The notes: generated by a model from the letters alone, not told the origin. A DNA stretch of 49,697 bases from Gudongella sp046224405 (GCF_046224405.1 NZ_JBJXRK010000016.1:1-49697); one strand, 5' to 3'. Shown: positions 17,221 through 25,564, numbered from the stretch's first letter. Numbers and translations are program-made.

Positions 17221-17712
17221 ATGTCAAAAACAAACAGCATTGTAACCTATGGTGTTTTTATGGCCCTTACAGTAGTAATGACCATGATTATACAAATACC
17301 GGCGCCTGCCAGTGTCGGTTATCTGAACCTGGGAGATATGGTAATTTTTATGGCAGCCTTTATGTTTGGCAAAAAGGGAGGATTTCTGGTAGGAGGCCTT
17401 GGATCAGCACTTGCAGATATCCTGCTTGGTTGGGGAGTGTATGCACCGATCACCTTTGTGGCAAAAGGATTGGAAGGCTTTGTGGCAGGAATGCTTTTTG
17501 ACACGGCCTGGGGAAGAAAAATGCCACTTCTTGCGGCTGGAATCGGTGGCCTGGTTATGGCGACCGGCTACTACGCGGCAGAGATATTCATGTATGGAAT
17601 GAAGGCAGCACTTGTGAACTATCCGGCAAACATCATGCAGGGGCTTTTCGGAGCGGTCGCTGCAAGCATATTGTATGCTGTGCTGAAGAACAAGATAAAC
17701 GTAAAGAGATAA
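17221..17712 (+). CDS. ECF transporter S component, substrate unknown
   Basis: 163 aa with about five to six membrane helices. It has the vitamin-type S-component pattern VGYLNLGDMVIFMAAFMFG and GGLGSALADILLGW, followed by FVAKGLEGFVAG. It would capture a vitamin or precursor and dock to a shared EcfAAT energising module. No riboswitch I recognise precedes it, so the substrate is left open. GGGGTG sits before the ATG. A perfect terminator follows, so it is monocistronic. The octamer GATACAAT occurs twice in the upstream region (about 17161 and 17192), with no known meaning. Confidence 0.85.
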   Translation: MSKTNSIVTYGVFMALTVVMTMIIQIPAPASVGYLNLGDMVIFMAAFMFGKKGGFLVGGLGSALADILLGWGVYAPITFVAKGLEGFVAGMLFDTAWGRKMPLLAAGIGGLVMATGYYAAEIFMYGMKAALVNYPANIMQGLFGAVAASILYAVLKNKINVKR

Positions 17713-17721
17713 ACCAAGGAG

Positions 17722-17748
17722 TAACAGGAGAAATCCTGTTATTTTTTT
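17722..17748 (+). terminator. Intrinsic terminator after the ECF S component gene
   Basis: A perfect 8-bp stem, TAACAGGA/TCCTGTTA, with GAAA tetraloop is followed by seven T residues. The T tract runs directly into the response-regulator box of the next gene. Confidence 0.9.
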
Positions 17749-17781
17749 CATCACATTTTTATCACAGAAATATCATACAAT
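17746..17781 (+). promoter_or_regulatory. Direct-repeat box and -10 upstream of the response regulator
   Basis: Two 10-mers 11 bp apart, TTTCATCACA (17746-17755) and TTTTATCACA (17757-17766), are followed after 9 bp by TACAAT (17776-17781). A weaker third copy, AAATATCATA (17768-17777), continues the phase. PhoB/OmpR-type regulators typically bind 11-bp-phased direct repeats overlapping the -35. The same arrangement recurs at 19919-19954, so this is probably the autoregulatory site. Confidence 0.7.
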
Positions 17782-17841
17782 GATTTTAGTTGGACAAAAT
17801 ATTGAAATATTGGGTATAACGAAGGTAGAGGAGAGATTGCC

Positions 17842-18525
17842 ATGGGTAATATACTTGTTGCTGATGATGAAATGAAAATGAGAAGACTTATACGAGAATA
17901 CCTGGTTTCTGAAGGATTCACTTGCTATGAGGCAGATAATGGGAATGAGGCGTTGGAGAAATTCTCGGAGAGGGAGTACCAGGCGGTGCTGCTGGATGTT
18001 ATGATGCCACAGGTTGATGGTTGGACGGTGTTGAGGGAAATCAGGAAGGAGTCCTCAGTACCAATCATAATGCTGACAGCCAGGGGTGAGGAGTATGACA
18101 GGCTCTTTGGCTTTGAGCTTGGTGTGGATGACTATATGGTAAAGCCATTCAGTCCCAAGGAATTGATGGCCAGACTAAAGGCAGTCATAAGGAGAAATAA
18201 TAAAGAGGTAGAGGATGAGCCCAGGATATTCCAGGTTGAAGGAATCAAGGTGGATTTTGAAGGACACACAGTCTACATGGATGGAGAAGCTGTTAAAATG
18301 ACACCGAAGGAATATGACCTTTTGGTGTATCTTGTGGAGAACAGGAATAGGGCACTTACGAGACAGCAGATTCTCGATGGCGTTTGGGGCATTGATTTCT
18401 TTGGAGAGGACAGGACTGTTGATACCCATATCAAGATGCTCAGGGAGAGACTCAAACCCTACAAGCATTTGATTGATACTGTATGGGGAGTAGGCTATAA
18501 ACTGGACACAGGGGAGAAAAAATAA
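17842..18525 (+). CDS. OmpR/PhoB-family response regulator
   Basis: 227 aa. The receiver domain has acidic pocket D8/D9, phospho-acceptor D52 in LLDVMMPQVDGW, the Thr switch in IIMLTARGEE and the conserved Lys in VKPFSPKEL. The winged-helix effector (about 130-225) has MTPKEYDLLVYLVENRNRALTR and RTVDTHIKMLRERLKPY. It is the partner of the kinase whose ATG overlaps this stop codon (TAATG). The direct-repeat box before this gene and before the small exported protein downstream suggests autoregulation and control of that target. Confidence 0.93.
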   Translation: MGNILVADDEMKMRRLIREYLVSEGFTCYEADNGNEALEKFSEREYQAVLLDVMMPQVDGWTVLREIRKESSVPIIMLTARGEEYDRLFGFELGVDDYMVKPFSPKELMARLKAVIRRNNKEVEDEPRIFQVEGIKVDFEGHTVYMDGEAVKMTPKEYDLLVYLVENRNRALTRQQILDGVWGIDFFGEDRTVDTHIKMLRERLKPYKHLIDTVWGVGYKLDTGEKK

Positions 18526-19907
18526 TGAGGAAAATATCCCACAAGCTGATTCTGGGAATGCTCCTCGTGACCATATTATCCGTTGGGATTCTGTGGGTCT
18601 ATCAGAGGGTTTTTCTTGAAGGTAGCTATATGAACAGCAGGGTGGAAATACTTAAGGCAACAACTGAACAACTAAGTGAGCTTTATGATGATACTGAAGC
18701 TTTTTTAGACAATGCAGAAAGCGTATTTATGGAAAGAAACATAGCAACTGAGGTTAGTACCATTGATGGTAGGATTATATATTCAACAGGTAACACAATG
18801 GGAAGAGGACAGGCAGCTGGATTCAGGGTTCTTAGAGGGGAGTATTTGGAGGATCTCCTTAGGACAGGGGAAGCTACCACCACAATGGTTCACCAAAGGC
18901 AGAGTACTGAGCTCTTTACCTACTCAAAATTATTGGAGGATGGGGATACTGTAATTACAACTAGCCTTCCAATCGAGCCAATAAACGAAACTGTTCAGAT
19001 TCTTGAAAGACAGCTATTGATCATTTCAGCAATACTTGTAGTGGTCTCCATATTGATTGGAACATTCTTCTCGAGATTTTTCCTGAGACCGATCAAAAAT
19101 CTTAACAAATCCGTTAACGAATTGGCTGCAGGTGATATGGAGGCAAGGGTGGATGTTGAAGCAGAGGATGAAATTGGAGAACTTGCGGTAAACTTCAACA
19201 AGATGGCTGAGCAGATATCCAAGGTTGACAGGTTGAGAAAGGATCTTGTGGCTAATGTTTCCCACGAGCTGAGGACCCCCTTGGGACTTATCAGGGGCTA
19301 TGCAGAAATGAGCAGGGATATTCACCAGGATGACCCTGTCATAAGAAGGGAGAATCTTGATATAATCATAGAGGAATCTGAAAGGCTTGGGCGGATGGTG
19401 GATGAAATCCTTGATATGTCACGTATTCAGTCAGGCAACATGGAACTGTGGCAGGAGGATGTTGATATGATGGATCTTGCAAGATCTGCAGTCAACAAGT
19501 ACTCAATAGTTGCAGAAAGCAAGAATATCAAGCTGGATGTTATGGGTGAAAGAGAAAGCTTTTATGTATGGGCTGATAGAAGAAGGATGGAGCAGGTATT
19601 CCATAATCTAGTATCCAACGCAATTGCCCACACGGAAAATGGCAATGTTGATATTGTACTGACAGAGAGGGACAATGTATTAAGGGTAGATGTTCGTGAC
19701 ACAGGAAGCGGCATCCCACAGGATGAGATTGAACATATTTGGGACAGGTACTACAAGGTCAACAGCAGCAACAGAGTCAGCGGAGGATCTGGAATTGGTC
19801 TTTCCATAACAAAGGCCATATTTGAGTCACATGACATAAAATATGGTGTGGAGAGCATACCTGGAAAGGGATCTGATTTTTATTTTGAAATTCCAATAAA
19901 TAAATAA
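18525..19907 (+). CDS. HAMP-domain sensor histidine kinase
   Basis: 460 aa. One membrane helix lies at about 8-28 and another at about 164-185, with an extracytoplasmic sensor domain between them (about 30-163). A HAMP linker (RFFLRPIKNLNKSVNELAAGD) leads to the dimerisation helix with phospho-acceptor His247 in VSHELRTPLGLIRG. The ATPase domain has the N box HNLVSNAIAHT, the G1 box DTGSGIPQDE and the G2 box GGSGIGLSI. It phosphorylates the response regulator encoded immediately upstream. The signal cannot be inferred. The start codon overlaps the regulator's stop. Confidence 0.94.
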   Translation: MRKISHKLILGMLLVTILSVGILWVYQRVFLEGSYMNSRVEILKATTEQLSELYDDTEAFLDNAESVFMERNIATEVSTIDGRIIYSTGNTMGRGQAAGFRVLRGEYLEDLLRTGEATTTMVHQRQSTELFTYSKLLEDGDTVITTSLPIEPINETVQILERQLLIISAILVVVSILIGTFFSRFFLRPIKNLNKSVNELAAGDMEARVDVEAEDEIGELAVNFNKMAEQISKVDRLRKDLVANVSHELRTPLGLIRGYAEMSRDIHQDDPVIRRENLDIIIEESERLGRMVDEILDMSRIQSGNMELWQEDVDMMDLARSAVNKYSIVAESKNIKLDVMGERESFYVWADRRRMEQVFHNLVSNAIAHTENGNVDIVLTERDNVLRVDVRDTGSGIPQDEIEHIWDRYYKVNSSNRVSGGSGIGLSITKAIFESHDIKYGVESIPGKGSDFYFEIPINK

Positions 19908-19918
19908 AGTTTACACCT

Positions 19919-19954
19919 GTTCATCATATTTTCATCACAACTTTTCTTTATACT
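19919..19954 (+). promoter_or_regulatory. Direct-repeat box and -10 upstream of the small exported protein
   Basis: GTTCATCATA (19919-19928) and TTTCATCACA (19930-19939) are followed after exactly 9 bp by TATACT (19949-19954). This reproduces the geometry of the box before the response regulator at 17746-17781, including the 11-bp phase, and marks the gene at 19994 as a likely target. Confidence 0.7.
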
Positions 19955-19993
19955 TAAACCATAGAAAGAAAACAAGAAAAGGAGTGTTGAAAA

Positions 19994-20470
19994 ATGAAAA
20001 AGACAATTTTGGTTTTGGCAGTTGCAGTTATGGTACTTGGAACAATGAACGTTGCATTTGCAGATGCAAGCTGGGGACCTGCAGCTATCTTCGCAGGAGA
20101 GAAAGGAATCTCCGAGGCTGATGCTTACGAATTGAAGGTGGAGAAGGACATGACATTTGGCGAGTTGGCCAAAGAAGAAGGAGTATATGAAGCCTTCCAA
20201 ACAGCTGCATTGGCTGGGAAGCAAAGTATGATCGCTGAAATGGTAGACGCTGGTGAGATATCAGAAGAAGAAGCAAGCAGTATACTTGCTGCATTTGAAA
20301 ACTGTGATGGAACACAAAGACAGGTTCTACAGGGAACCGGGCTTTTCGGTCAAGGCGGAGGCTTTGGACAGGGCAATGGACTTAGAGCAATGGATGGAGA
20401 AGGCTTTGGAGCCAAGGAAGGCGGATTCGGCCAAGGCGGCGGACAGATGAGAAGAGGCGGCAGAAACTAA
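19994..20470 (+). CDS. Small exported protein, DUF2680-like, with Gly-rich tail
   Basis: 158 aa. A clear signal peptide (MKKTILVLAVAVMVLG, cleavage after about AFA at residue 24) is followed by a compact helical part with alternating Glu/Lys, which resembles DUF2680-type secreted proteins. The C-terminus (about 113-158) is a Gly/Gln-rich tail with repeated GGFGQG units and a basic end. No transpeptidase anchor or lipobox is seen, so it should be released or loosely wall-associated. It lies 86 bp after the histidine kinase, behind a copy of the regulator box, which makes it the best candidate effector of that system. Function is unknown. Confidence 0.75.
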   Translation: MKKTILVLAVAVMVLGTMNVAFADASWGPAAIFAGEKGISEADAYELKVEKDMTFGELAKEEGVYEAFQTAALAGKQSMIAEMVDAGEISEEEASSILAAFENCDGTQRQVLQGTGLFGQGGGFGQGNGLRAMDGEGFGAKEGGFGQGGGQMRRGGRN

Positions 20471-20482
20471 GAGAATCAATGG

Positions 20483-20510
20483 TCGGAGGGATTAACCCTC
20501 CGATTTTTTT
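20483..20510 (+). terminator. Intrinsic terminator after the small exported protein gene
   Basis: A perfect 8-bp stem, TCGGAGGG/CCCTCCGA, with ATTAA loop is followed by seven T residues. Confidence 0.92.
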
Positions 20511-20532
20511 CGTTCGTTTTTATTGAATAACA

Positions 20533-20541
20533 TGCTATAAT
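20533..20541 (+). promoter_or_regulatory. Extended -10 promoter element before speD
   Basis: TG-N-TATAAT at 20533-20541 lies about 78 bp before the speD start. The -35 region is poor, which is typical of extended -10 promoters. Confidence 0.5.
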
Positions 20542-20618
20542 AGTATACAATAATCATGAATTTCCATAGAATTGAAAGTTATAAATTTGTGTGAAATATA
20601 GAATGAAAGGGATGGAAA

Positions 20619-21413
20619 ATGGAAAAATTAAAACTGTATGGATTCAACAATCTCACAAAAACCCTTAGCTTTAACATTTACGATGTCTGCTATGCGGTAT
20701 CACCTGAGGACAAGGAGAAGTACATCGAATACATTGATGAGCAGTACAATTCCACGCGGTTGACAGAGATACTTGTGGAGGTAACAAACATAATAGGAGC
20801 GAATCTGCTTAACATAGCCAAGCAGGACTATGAGCCTCAAGGAGCAAGCGTGAATCTTCTTATAACAGAGGAGCCTTTGCCGGACATAAATGTTGATCCA
20901 TCATGCAACAAAGGAGATTTGATCGCGAATCCAAGGAACGTGATTGGACATTTGGACAAGAGTCACATCAGCGTTCACACCTATCCCGAATATCACCCGG
21001 ACAGGGGGATAATGACCTTCAGGGTAGATATAGACGTTTCAACCTGTGGAGAGATTTCACCTCTAAAAGCATTGGACTTCCTTTTTGGAAGCTTTGATTC
21101 GGACATCGTAACCTGTGATTACCGAGTCAGGGGATTCACCAGGGATGTGGATGGAACAAAGCATTTCAAGGATCACAGGATCAACTCCATCCAGGAGTAT
21201 ATATCAAAGGAAACCAGGGATATGTACAACAGTATAGATGTGAATGTTTACCAGGAGAACATATTCCACACCAAAATGATTCTAAAGGAGCTCGTACTGG
21301 ATAACTATCTCTTTGAGCTGAATGAGGAGGATCTGACGGGAAGACAGAGGGCAGAGATTCTGGACAAGCTAACTCAGGAAATGCACGAAATATACTATGG
21401 AAGAAACTATTAG
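20619..21413 (+). CDS. speD: S-adenosylmethionine decarboxylase proenzyme (E. coli type)
   Basis: 264 aa, the same length as E. coli SpeD. The self-cleavage site is visible as HLDKSHISVHTYPE, with the pyruvoyl-forming Ser at 115 after Lys114. Other family segments are STCGEISPLKALDFLFGSF, CDYRVRGFTRDVDG and HRINSIQEYI. It converts SAM to decarboxylated SAM, the aminopropyl donor for spermidine. AAAGGG lies before the ATG. The next gene is spermidine synthase, so both steps sit in one operon. Confidence 0.95.
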   Translation: MEKLKLYGFNNLTKTLSFNIYDVCYAVSPEDKEKYIEYIDEQYNSTRLTEILVEVTNIIGANLLNIAKQDYEPQGASVNLLITEEPLPDINVDPSCNKGDLIANPRNVIGHLDKSHISVHTYPEYHPDRGIMTFRVDIDVSTCGEISPLKALDFLFGSFDSDIVTCDYRVRGFTRDVDGTKHFKDHRINSIQEYISKETRDMYNSIDVNVYQENIFHTKMILKELVLDNYLFELNEEDLTGRQRAEILDKLTQEMHEIYYGRNY

Positions 21414-21423
21414 GAGGGATTTT

Positions 21424-22272
21424 GTGGAGCTTTGGTATTCGGAGAAAAGTACGGAGACATGTAAGTTTTCAATAAAGGTTAAGGAACAGATCTATTCAGA
21501 GCAGACTCCGTTTCAGAAGATAGCTTTTTTTGATTCATATGATTTTGGCAGGTTCTTTACCTTGGATGGCCTTATGATGGTGAATGAGAAAGATGAGTTC
21601 ATCTACCACGATATGATCGTCCATGTTCCTTTGGCAGTCAACCCAGGCATAAAAAAGGTACTTGTAATAGGTGGCGGAGACGGGGGAACAGTCAGGGAGC
21701 TTACTAGATACGAACACATTGAATCAATTGATTTTGTTGAAATTGACCAGAGGGTTGTGGAGCTTTGCAGGGAGTACCTTCCACTGACATCCTCAAGCTT
21801 TGATGATGCTAGAGTTAACCACAACTACGTGGATGGTATAAAGTTCATCAGGGAGAAGAAGGATGAGTACGACCTTATACTTGTGGATTCAACAGATCCA
21901 ATAGGTCCTGGAGAAGGTCTTTTCACCAGGGAGTTCTACACTGACTGCTACAATGCCCTTAATGAGAATGGGATTCTCATTAATCAGCATGAGAGCCCAT
22001 ATTTCCCAAACTATGCAAAGGAGATGAAGAAGGCTCATGCAAAGCTAAAGTCAATCTTTGATGTATGCGAGGTATACCAGTTCCATATGCCGACCTATGC
22101 AAGCGGTCACTGGCTTTTCGGATTTGCCAGCAAGGGGCTGCATCCCACAAGGGATCACAAAAGGGAGGAGTGGGAAGCTTTTGGTCTAAAGACCAAGTAC
22201 TACAACTCGAAGCTTCACCAGGGAGCATTCGCACTTCCAACATATGTAATTGAACAGCTTGAGGAAGCGTAA
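21424..22272 (+). CDS. speE: Spermidine synthase (polyamine aminopropyltransferase)
   Basis: 282 aa. It has the Rossmann fold of the SpeE family: MELWYSEKSTE at the N-terminus, IAFFDSYDFGRFFTLDG, the SAM-type loop VLVIGGGDGGTVREL, the acidic residue after strand 2 in VEIDQRVVELC, and the putrescine-site DSTDPIGPGEGLF. It transfers the aminopropyl group from decarboxylated SAM to putrescine. The GTG at 21424 is chosen because AGGAGGG at 21412-21418 is well placed and the product then starts exactly like family members. An ATG at 21397 would overlap speD. 10 bp separate it from speD. Confidence 0.95.
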   Translation: MELWYSEKSTETCKFSIKVKEQIYSEQTPFQKIAFFDSYDFGRFFTLDGLMMVNEKDEFIYHDMIVHVPLAVNPGIKKVLVIGGGDGGTVRELTRYEHIESIDFVEIDQRVVELCREYLPLTSSSFDDARVNHNYVDGIKFIREKKDEYDLILVDSTDPIGPGEGLFTREFYTDCYNALNENGILINQHESPYFPNYAKEMKKAHAKLKSIFDVCEVYQFHMPTYASGHWLFGFASKGLHPTRDHKREEWEAFGLKTKYYNSKLHQGAFALPTYVIEQLEEA

Positions 22273-22314
22273 AAATGTCCGGATCGATATTAATCGATTC
22301 CGGACATTTTTTAA
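22272..22314 (+). terminator. Bidirectional terminator between speE and the aminopeptidase gene
   Basis: A long stem, AAAATGTCCGG-ATCGAT with ATCGAT-TCCGGACATTTT, has a one-base bulge and an ATTA loop. T runs lie on both strands. It serves the convergent pair. Confidence 0.9.
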
Positions 22315-22317
22315 AGG

Positions 22318-23553
22318 TTAAACTACCCATTCTCCATCTTTGAATATCTCAATCAAATCACCTGACGGGCTTGTTCCAACGATTGACATGTCACTTGTAC
22401 CCACCATAAAGTCAACATGAGTTAGGGAGTTGTTCACTCCATGCTCTGAAAGCTCTTCATCGGACATGTCAGGGCCATTCTTGATGGTTGTTGGATAGGC
22501 CTTTCCAAAGGCAAAATGGCAGCTGGCATTTTCGTCAAAGAGAGTGTTCATAAACAGGATTCCCGCCTTCTCGATTGGGGAGCTGAAGGGAACAAGAGCT
22601 ACCTCTCCAAGCCTCTTTGCTCCTTCATCCATATCAAACAGCTCAGCAAGGAACTCCTCTCCCTTCTGGGCTGAATATTCAACTACCTCGCCATCCTTAA
22701 AGACCAACCTGAAACCATCTATGATGTTTCCACTTCTGTTAAGGGGTTTAGTGCTGTAGACAACACCGTTTACACCATCCTTGTGAGGCATGGTGTAGAC
22801 CTCCTCGGTTGGGATGTTTGCAACGAAATAATCTCCCTTTGCGTTGTTTCCACCACCACCGCTCCATATGTGCCCTTGGGGCAGTTCAACCATAAGGTCG
22901 GTTCCATTTGAGGATTTGTAATGGAGGGACCTGAAGTTCATTTTATTCATGTACTCCACACGTTCTGCAAGGGCCTTCAGATGGTCTTCCCAGGCCTTTA
23001 GAGGATTTTCCATATTCATTCTTGTGGCTTCATAGATAGCTTCCCAAAGTCTATCCACAGCCTCTTGCTCATCCAACTCAGGGAAGAGCTTTTTGGCCCA
23101 GCCTGATGTGGGTATGGAAAGGACACACCAGGAGTTAAGGTCATTCATGGTGTATTTCATGTTTTCCTTGTTGGCTATTGCAGCTGCCTTGTTGAAGGCC
23201 GCAATCTTCTTGGGATCAACCCCCTGAAGAACCTCAGGGTCGACTGCCGATATTGAAACAAAGGCACAGCCCTTTTCAGCGTAGTATTTTTCAGCATCCG
23301 CCCTCCACTGGGGATACTCTTCAAATACCGCCATTGGAGCATTGTCATACTTCATCCTTGTAAGCTTGTCATCATACCAGTTTATGTGAACATCGCTGGC
23401 TCCTCTGCTGTATGCCTCCTCTGCAAGCATCCTTACAAAGTCCGCCCCCTCAATGGGAGCCTTTACAACCAGTGGCTCACCTTTTTGAATATTCACACCA
23501 AGGTTTATTATAAGCCTTGCATATTCACGCTTCCTGTCGTTTGTTCCGCTCAT
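22318..23553 (-). CDS. M29 family aminopeptidase (aminopeptidase II/AmpS)
   Basis: 411 aa, the normal length for this dinuclear-metal aminopeptidase. Marks include EYARLIINLGVNIQKGEPL at the N-terminus, the metal-binding NIPTEEVYTMPHKDGVNGVV, HFAFGKAYPTTI, GVNNSLTHVDFMVGT and the C-terminal DLIEIFKDGEWV. It removes N-terminal residues from peptides in the cytoplasm, in keeping with a peptide-using organism. The start at 23553 follows GAGGTGATTT. A further in-frame ATG at 23586 lies upstream and has no good site. Transcribed alone. Confidence 0.93.
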   Translation of the reverse strand: MSGTNDRKREYARLIINLGVNIQKGEPLVVKAPIEGADFVRMLAEEAYSRGASDVHINWYDDKLTRMKYDNAPMAVFEEYPQWRADAEKYYAEKGCAFVSISAVDPEVLQGVDPKKIAAFNKAAAIANKENMKYTMNDLNSWCVLSIPTSGWAKKLFPELDEQEAVDRLWEAIYEATRMNMENPLKAWEDHLKALAERVEYMNKMNFRSLHYKSSNGTDLMVELPQGHIWSGGGGNNAKGDYFVANIPTEEVYTMPHKDGVNGVVYSTKPLNRSGNIIDGFRLVFKDGEVVEYSAQKGEEFLAELFDMDEGAKRLGEVALVPFSSPIEKAGILFMNTLFDENASCHFAFGKAYPTTIKNGPDMSDEELSEHGVNNSLTHVDFMVGTSDMSIVGTSPSGDLIEIFKDGEWVV

Positions 23554-23671
23554 TTTCAAATCACCTCTAAGTATTGTATATATCAAGTTTATAGGATTAG
23601 TACTAGAATGTAAACATATTTAGGAAAAAGTTCCCTGGAGCATCCAGAATTCGGATTATAAAAATGAACGG

Positions 23672-23700
23672 TTGTAAAAAATATATCCATCATGTAGAAT
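23672..23700 (+). promoter_or_regulatory. Candidate sigma-A promoter for cbiP-cbiB
   Basis: TTGTAA (23672-23677), a 17-bp spacer and TAGAAT (23695-23700) lie about 50 bp before cbiP. No B12 box is present between 23587 and 23748, so this unit appears not to be under a cobalamin riboswitch of its own. Confidence 0.5.
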
Positions 23701-23748
23701 TGTCATATCTCAGAGGAGACAAATTTCATATTAAGAAGGAGTGATTTG

Positions 23749-24597
23749 ATGAGCAGCATTATGATTCAAGGAACCACATCATCTGCCGGCAAAAGCATGA
23801 TGTCTATGGCTCTTTGCAGGATTTTCAGCAAAGACGGTCACAATGTCAGTCCCTTTAAGTCCCAGAACATGTCAAGGGAGTTCACCTACACAGAAGATCA
23901 CAAAAAAATCAGTGTGGCACAGGCAATACAGGCAGTGGCCGCCGGAAAAAGGCCCCAAACCCAAATGAACCCGATACTGCTGATTCCGGATACAAATACA
24001 GGCTCCAAGGTTCTCCTCCATGGTGAAGAGGTTGGCCTTATGGAGGCCAGGGAGTACTTTGAATACAGGAAGTCACTGAAGGAGACAGTAAGGTCCACCT
24101 ATGATGAGCTTCACAGCAGCCATGACATAGTGGTGATTGAAGGTGCCGGAAGTCCCGCTGAAATAAATCTTAGACAGGATGACATTGTCAATATGGGAAT
24201 GGCTGAAATGGCAGATGCACCAGTGCTTCTGGTGACTGACATTGACAGGGGAGGCGCCTTTGCCGCGCTTTACGGGACCGTTATGCTCCTTGAACCACAT
24301 GAGAGAAGAAGGATCAAGGGTCTTATCATCAACAAGTTCAGGGGAGATGCATCACTTCTGGATTCAGGGATCAAAATTCTGGAAGAGAAACTTGGCATAC
24401 CGGTGCTTGGAATTGTTCCTTACGCTGAAACTCAAATAGCTGACGAGGATTCAATTGTGGAAGGGAGTAAAAAGGAGTTTCACGGGGAATCTGGAATAGA
24501 TTCACTCCAGATGGAAATAGACAGGTTCAGCGAAATTGTTAGGGACTCCCTGGATATGGATTACATTTACTCCTTGCTGGGTGAGATAAATGATTGA
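23749..24597 (+). CDS. cbiP: Cobyric acid synthase CbiP lacking the glutaminase domain
   Basis: 282 aa against about 490-510 for normal CbiP/CobQ. The dethiobiotin-synthetase-like ATPase domain is intact: P-loop GTTSSAGKS at about 8-16, FKSQNM, MNPILL, VVIEGAGSPAEINLRQDDI, VTDIDRGGAFAALYG and GLIINKFRGD. Immediately after the IADEDS segment (about residue 235) the protein jumps to a tail, DRFSEIVRDSLDMDYIYSLL. That tail corresponds to the extreme C-terminus of full-length CbiP. The whole internal GATase domain, including the GxCGG nucleophile motif, is missing with no frameshift or stop. CbiP amidates b, d, e and g of the corrin ring. This form would need ammonia or a trans glutaminase. The start follows AAGGAG, and the 3' end overlaps cbiB by 8 nt. 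Confidence 0.88.
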   Translation: MSSIMIQGTTSSAGKSMMSMALCRIFSKDGHNVSPFKSQNMSREFTYTEDHKKISVAQAIQAVAAGKRPQTQMNPILLIPDTNTGSKVLLHGEEVGLMEAREYFEYRKSLKETVRSTYDELHSSHDIVVIEGAGSPAEINLRQDDIVNMGMAEMADAPVLLVTDIDRGGAFAALYGTVMLLEPHERRRIKGLIINKFRGDASLLDSGIKILEEKLGIPVLGIVPYAETQIADEDSIVEGSKKEFHGESGIDSLQMEIDRFSEIVRDSLDMDYIYSLLGEIND

Positions 24598-25528
24598 AGT
24601 GCTCCTTGCTGTTCTACTGGATTTTATTCTGGGAGATCCGGTAAACATGCCTCACCCGGTGAGGCTAATGGGCAGAGTAATAAGCTTTGAGGAAGAGGTT
24701 TCAAGAAGGTTTGCCAAGTCTGGAAAAGGGCTTAGACTGGCAGGAACCATTTTGACACTTGCAAACATTGGACTGGCAGTATTGGTTGTCTATGGAATTA
24801 TTCGGGTCTTTGATGGCTATCCCTTTGTTCAGGGTGCTGTAAAGGTCTATCTCATCTACACATGCATCGCGGCGAGAAATCTCTCCGATGAGGCAAGAAA
24901 GGTTATGGACTCCCTTGGCATCAGTCTGAATAAAGGAAGAAAAAGCTTGTCCTTTATAGTGGGAAGGGATACTGAGAGTCTTTCAGAAGAGGGAGTAATA
25001 AGGGCGACCGTGGAAACTGTTGCTGAAAACACATCCGATGGAGTCATAGCCCCTCTGCTTTATATCATGGTCTTTGGAGTGGCCGGAGGCATGGTCTACA
25101 AGTTTGTGAACACAATGGATTCAATGATCGGCTATAAGGATGAGAAATACAAGGACCTTGGTTGCTTTGCTGCCAGGACCGATGACCTTCTGAATCTTAT
25201 TCCATCAAGATTGTCCGCTGTTCTTATGATCCTTTCAGCACCAAGGGGAACTGACAGGAAAGCTTCTTTTGGGATTGTAAGAAGGGATGGAAGAAATCAC
25301 AAAAGCCCCAACAGTGGCTACCCTGAAAGCGCAGCTGCGGGTATCCTTAAGGTGCAGCTTGGAGGAAGCAGCAGGTACAAGGGAGTTTTGGTCCACAAAC
25401 CCACCATCGGAGATCCCTTGAAACCCCTTGAAAAGACACATGTTGAGGAAGCTGTTGGAATAATGTTCAGGTCTGAAATTCTGTTTGTCCTGATTTTTGT
25501 TGTTGTAAAACTTGCGGGCATGTGGTAG
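24590..25528 (+). CDS. cbiB: Adenosylcobinamide-phosphate synthase CbiB
   Basis: 312 aa integral membrane protein. Family marks are DFILGDPVNMPHPVRLMGR at the N-terminus, ATVETVAENTSDGVIAPLLY, NTMDSMIGYKDEKYKDLGCFAAR, DDLLNLIPSRL, NSGYPESAAAG and the C-terminal helix. It attaches (R)-1-amino-2-propanol phosphate, made by a CobD-type decarboxylase, to the f side chain of cobyric acid. The start overlaps cbiP by 8 nt, indicating translational coupling. Its partner cobD-like gene sits in the next operon at 29357. Confidence 0.95.
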   Translation: MIEVLLAVLLDFILGDPVNMPHPVRLMGRVISFEEEVSRRFAKSGKGLRLAGTILTLANIGLAVLVVYGIIRVFDGYPFVQGAVKVYLIYTCIAARNLSDEARKVMDSLGISLNKGRKSLSFIVGRDTESLSEEGVIRATVETVAENTSDGVIAPLLYIMVFGVAGGMVYKFVNTMDSMIGYKDEKYKDLGCFAARTDDLLNLIPSRLSAVLMILSAPRGTDRKASFGIVRRDGRNHKSPNSGYPESAAAGILKVQLGGSSRYKGVLVHKPTIGDPLKPLEKTHVEEAVGIMFRSEILFVLIFVVVKLAGMW

Positions 25529-25564
25529 CATTTAGATGACAATTTAATATATGTATTTAGGTTT

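Noticed and set aside
17103..17501. Separate 132-codon gene overlapping the ECF S component
   Set aside because: Most of it is an alternative frame of the clearly membrane-spanning S component, and it has no family resemblance.
23749..25528. Short CbiP as a frameshift or stop-codon pseudogene
   Set aside because: The frame is continuous and ends with the proper family C-terminus, then overlaps cbiB by 8 nt. No remnant of the GATase domain appears in the other frames.
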